Below, in pieces: positions 33,701 through 35,596 of a stretch of DNA of 35,596 nucleotides. The notes below the pieces were generated by a model, which was not told the DNA's origin, ran no database searches, and saw only the letters and a program-made list of their open reading frames with translations. The stretch is from Prochloraceae cyanobacterium (GTDB lineage Bacteria > Cyanobacteriota > Cyanobacteriia > Cyanobacteriales > JASJDA01): NCBI GenBank assembly GCA_030065265.1, contig JASJCW010000044.1:1-35596 (forward strand), read 5' to 3'. Both the position numbers and the translations under genes were made by a program. Position 1 is the first letter of the stretch; each line of letters opens with the position of its first letter.

Positions 33701-35596
33701 ATTGCCGAGGGTTGCGGTGGCTGGAACTGTTACTGGTAAAGAGATCGCATTAGCTGTCGGAGATACGTTAGTAGCAATTTGTTCGCCAGGATCGTTAAAA
33801 TCCCCATCCCCATTCCAATCGATCCAAGCATTTAACACCCCCGCACCTGCAGTAGTGATATCGAGGGTAATGTTGTCACCTTGATTTACAGTTTGCCCTT
33901 GTAAACTAGTCGCCCCTAACAAGACCCCATCTTCATCTGCGCCATCGGCAGTTGCATCAACGCTTGGCTGACCGTCCGGTTCGGCATCGGGGGCGATCGC
34001 TCCTAATTGAATCCCACCAACAATGTTATGACTTGCCCCGACAGGATCTGTAGTGCTGGTACTATTTCCGGCTAAACTATCCGTTCCGTAAGTATCGGGT
34101 GCATCCCCATAGTCAATTGATGGTGGTGAAATACTGCCACAAGCTAGGAAGAAAGAATTTAAACGCTGTCCCCCAGCGTTAGTATTATTAATCGCACCGA
34201 TGCTGTATCTGAAGAGAGAAACATTATCATATTGAGCTAACGCTAGAGCTTCAACAGCATTTAAACTAACTCCTGGCTGGAATTGAGTCGTGCTAGATTC
34301 AAATCTTGTCCCATCCGGTGGAATTGAAGTTGCAATTAATAAAGTATTCGGATCTAAAGTAAAGCTTGAAATATTGGTTAATTCAATAAATTCTCGCAAT
34401 CCAGGATTTTCCGTATTAGGGGGATTATTTTGGTTGCCATCAATATCTAATCCCGCAGCTTTAAAAGTTAATGCTACCGGTATATTTGTTCCGGCATTAA
34501 CGAAGGTAATTTCAAAATCAACACTAGAAGTTCCAGCCGCATTAGGAGCATTTAAACTAGGCTGGAAAGCAGAAACTTCACCAGTAGAGTTATCATCTAA
34601 AATTAGTAAACTCGCCCCACCATTAAATGCTGTAATTTGCACTAAAGCATCTACACTAGGAAAAACATTGCCAAATCGATATAACGCGCCAACTTGCAGA
34701 TCCGTACCGGAAATTAATTGAGGAGCTTGTAAAAATGATAATTGGTTATTGGGATCTGTCGCGTCGCAAATCGCCGGTGGAGTTCCCGGATCGAAGGGAT
34801 AATTTAAATCGAAGAGAATATTATTGTTAATATCGGCATTTCTGGTTAAATTGAGAGGATCGTTCGGATTGCCTGTTACTCCACCATAAGGACGACCGAC
34901 TAAGTCAGGATCGTTAGTATCTACTTGGACGAGATAATTTCCGTTGGGTACGTTAAAGCCATAATCGCCAGCAAAATCAGTTACGGTTGTTGCAATTGCT
35001 GCTCCATCGGGAGTTCCATCATTGCCAATATCGTTAAATAAGAAAACAGTGATATCTGATAAACCTGTTTCTCCTCCATTTTGAATATCGTCGAGATTGG
35101 TATCTTCAAAAACTCGACCGGAAATATTTGCCGCATCGAAAGGATAATTTACTGTTGCAGTGTTGTTATTGATATTGATAATAATGTTATTTGAAGTGTC
35201 TCCGAAGACAAAGCCGTTCGGTGCAGTATCAGTATCTAACTGTACTAGATAATCCCCATTAGGTACGTTAATAAAAGAATATTGACCGTTAACATCGCTA
35301 GTTGTAATATCTAGTTCTTGGCGACTGACACTATCTAGCAATCTCACTGTGATTCCCGCTCCTAAACCTGGTTCTCCACCAGTTAAAAAGTCGTCCCCAT
35401 TAAGATCTTCAAAAATTGTCCCAGAAATAGTTGGCGGAATTGCTGATGGTGCGATCGCAATTTGATAGTCTTCTACTTCCCCATCTGATGCTGCTCCACC
35501 TGGAGTTAAATTATTATCGCTGCTGTACCGAAAGCGAGCAAAGGTATTGCCGAGGGTTGCGGTGGCTGGAACTGTTACTGGTAAAGAGATCGCATT
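30773..35596 (-). CDS. Giant surface protein: SdrD-like, GEVED, VWA and DUF11-like domains (5' end outside window)
   Basis: At least 1607 residues, the frame still open at the right edge; the ATG at 35347 is internal. From the N-terminal side: a GEVED region (RFRYSSDNNLTP...SDGEVEDYQIAIAP), two SdrD/Cna-B-like repeats (ISGTIFEDLNGDD..., ISGRVFEDTNLDD...) with NGNYLVQVDT strands, a region before CDATDPNNQ, a GDAPDTYGT segment and second GEVED block near 33600, another SdrD-like domain (ISGTVFQGGVG), cadherin-like repeat sequence, a VWA domain (MIDAS DSSGS, acid in TDGDP) at about 32060-31500 and a DUF11-like C-terminus (PGDEVEYTVYFLSTG). Highly acidic, Asn/Asp/Thr rich, Cys-poor: exported, probably calcium-binding adhesin or S-layer-like protein. 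No anchor motif at the C-terminus. Confidence 0.88.
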   Translation of the reverse strand, partial: NAISLPVTVPATATLGNTFARFRYSSDNNLTPGGAASDGEVEDYQIAIAPSAIPPTISGTIFEDLNGDDFLTGGEPGLGAGITVRLLDSVSRQELDITTSDVNGQYSFINVPNGDYLVQLDTDTAPNGFVFGDTSNNIIININNNTATVNYPFDAANISGRVFEDTNLDDIQNGGETGLSDITVFLFNDIGNDGTPDGAAIATTVTDFAGDYGFNVPNGNYLVQVDTNDPDLVGRPYGGVTGNPNDPLNLTRNADINNNILFDLNYPFDPGTPPAICDATDPNNQLSFLQAPQLISGTDLQVGALYRFGNVFPSVDALVQITAFNGGASLLILDDNSTGEVSAFQPSLNAPNAAGTSSVDFEITFVNAGTNIPVALTFKAAGLDIDGNQNNPPNTENPGLREFIELTNISSFTLDPNTLLIATSIPPDGTRFESSTTQFQPGVSLNAVEALALAQYDNVSLFRYSIGAINNTNAGGQRLNSFFLACGSISPPSIDYGDAPDTYGTDSLAGNSTSTTDPVGASHNIVGGIQLGAIAPDAEPDGQPSVDATADGADEDGVLLGATSLQGQTVNQGDNITLDITTAGAGVLNAWIDWNGDGDFNDPGEQIATNVSPTANAISLPVTVPATATLGNTFARFRYSSDNNLTPGGAASDGEVEDYQIAIAPPPTISGTVFQGGVGIQNIIVELLDNSGAALATTTTAADGTYSFDASSLINGNYTVRVFDPPLGQVQNLDPDGTLDSETLINFAGADIINLNFGYDNAPPPPIIACNAPLSRFDWGTGATEQDYPIGVTNTPQNYTVNGANITVNVIGDPNLLVASPTPSPAVPDTPEDVARFTALGISGGGIGNESLLFDVDSPQLTSINDTSPVVFEYSFDGLLTDVRFAIVDIDTPGTNLESDPNERIDRVVIRGFAGAVEVSPILIPDNPAQATFSVSGNTATASTDNIGDGSSETEDFGTLNVYFDQAIDRFTVTYSEAIGIYYGITTNTGTPRNPQTRAIAIGDILTCIVPPTIDLDGDDSSGATGNDFTNLYTPAAGTLASPAQTAAADLDVAIADDGTNISAATIILTNRPNGDAAESLSIDPTAGGTVPAGLVTASAYNQATGTITLTGSATIAQYQAIISTLSYSNTNIEPGIIDTDRIITVQVTDSNSLLSNIATTTIRINTETSLVPNPDFNVSCNGANIAVILDSSGSIDNTEAEFFRNAFRTLLNELGTLGDGFTNLGIVEFGTTAKLQFDFTPLTTGPSGSIETTFENYITNIYPERAAIGSATNWEAALRETNNSLTAANILLFLTDGDPNTVIRNDNGQTLGTGEADPRSLREAVPWANLIKSRGTHIYAFGVDGVNPNKFSDITDGPNTLQFVPDPNNAPVADFDFITNFPAFPPRLRALIGGICNITPPPPELLLVKRITAINGANTTVNGDNLAIFNDDPADPNDNNFNWPDPNTNLIGGINGGEVQPGDEVEYTVYFLSTGGSPASNVRICDVIPTDATFVTDSFNSTSGIGLGLANTAIDPIPTAPTDLLSNRVNDGDRGDFYPQLSQTPDVCKANPQDPPASQTPLTAANNTSGAVVVNVVNNPDSLPNALGPGNPANSYGFIRFRVRVK
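33603..33751. repeat. 149-bp direct repeat in the giant gene, copy 1
   Basis: Encodes ISLPVTVPATATLGNTFAR and the rest of a GEVED block. It matches 35448-35596 at 147 of 149 positions, and both differences are synonymous. Confidence 0.95.
35448..35596. repeat. 149-bp direct repeat in the giant gene, copy 2, cut by the window edge
   Basis: Second copy of the repeat at 33603. The match is still running at the window edge, so the true repeat is longer. Confidence 0.95.

Noticed and set aside
31014..34721. Several plus-strand frames opposite the giant surface protein
   Set aside because: They are antisense shadows of a long low-stop coding frame; their composition is not protein-like.

Overview
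The window is chromosomal DNA of a cyanobacterium. Genes for oxygenic photosynthesis and its pigments are present (an AcsF-type Mg-protoporphyrin ester cyclase, a CrtD-type carotenoid desaturase), as are a cyAbrB regulator, a YlmG/Ycf19 protein and cyanobacterial multidomain kinases. The DNA is AT-rich between genes and carries many copies of the HIP1 octamer GCGATCGC. The density of insertion sequences, gene wrecks and heptamer repeats fits a large-genome lineage, possibly Pleurocapsa-like, but genus cannot be settled from this sequence.

Layout. 1-7.1 kb: edge of a two-partner-secretion outer-membrane transporter, a 1 kb non-coding stretch with gene debris, then mostly minus-strand housekeeping genes (YggT, CrtD, a THUMP-type RNA methyltransferase, an RRM protein, a zinc-ribbon/VWA protein). 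7.4-11 kb: a Ser/Thr kinase fused to a formylglycine-generating-enzyme fold, convergent with an intramembrane M50 protease. 11-13.4 kb: the C-terminal stump of an IscB/IsrB-like RuvC protein, an MBL-fold protein with a broken metal site, and a small repeat-bearing cyanobacterial protein. 13.4-18.8 kb: REC-GGDEF-EAL regulator, cyAbrB, SdhB, HisF. 19-22.5 kb: a dead restriction-modification pair. The C5-cytosine methyltransferase is cut by an IS with an exact 4-bp target duplication, and the restriction endonuclease has lost its N-terminus. 22.5-26.3 kb: a membrane-anchored alpha/beta hydrolase, an IS6-type transposase remnant, an orphan MalG-type ABC permease and AcsF. 26.3-30.7 kb: an IS200/IS605 element (TnpA, TnpB) whose right-end hairpin is split by a complete group II intron with its own reverse transcriptase. 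30.8 kb to the end: a giant surface protein with SdrD-like, GEVED, VWA and DUF11-like domains, running off the window.

The most interesting item is the nested element at 26.3-30.7 kb. The group II intron lies on the same strand as tnpB. Removing it joins CCCCGCGATTCATCGCT to GGGG and rebuilds the terminal hairpin expected for the IS right end and the 3' part of a TnpB guide RNA. Splicing could therefore restore a guide RNA that the DNA insertion breaks, an arrangement parallel to group I IStrons. The second story is the restriction-modification wreck, where the insertion event can be reversed base by base from the sequence. Boundaries of the intron and of the IS200/IS605 element are inferred from motifs, not from comparison with an empty site.
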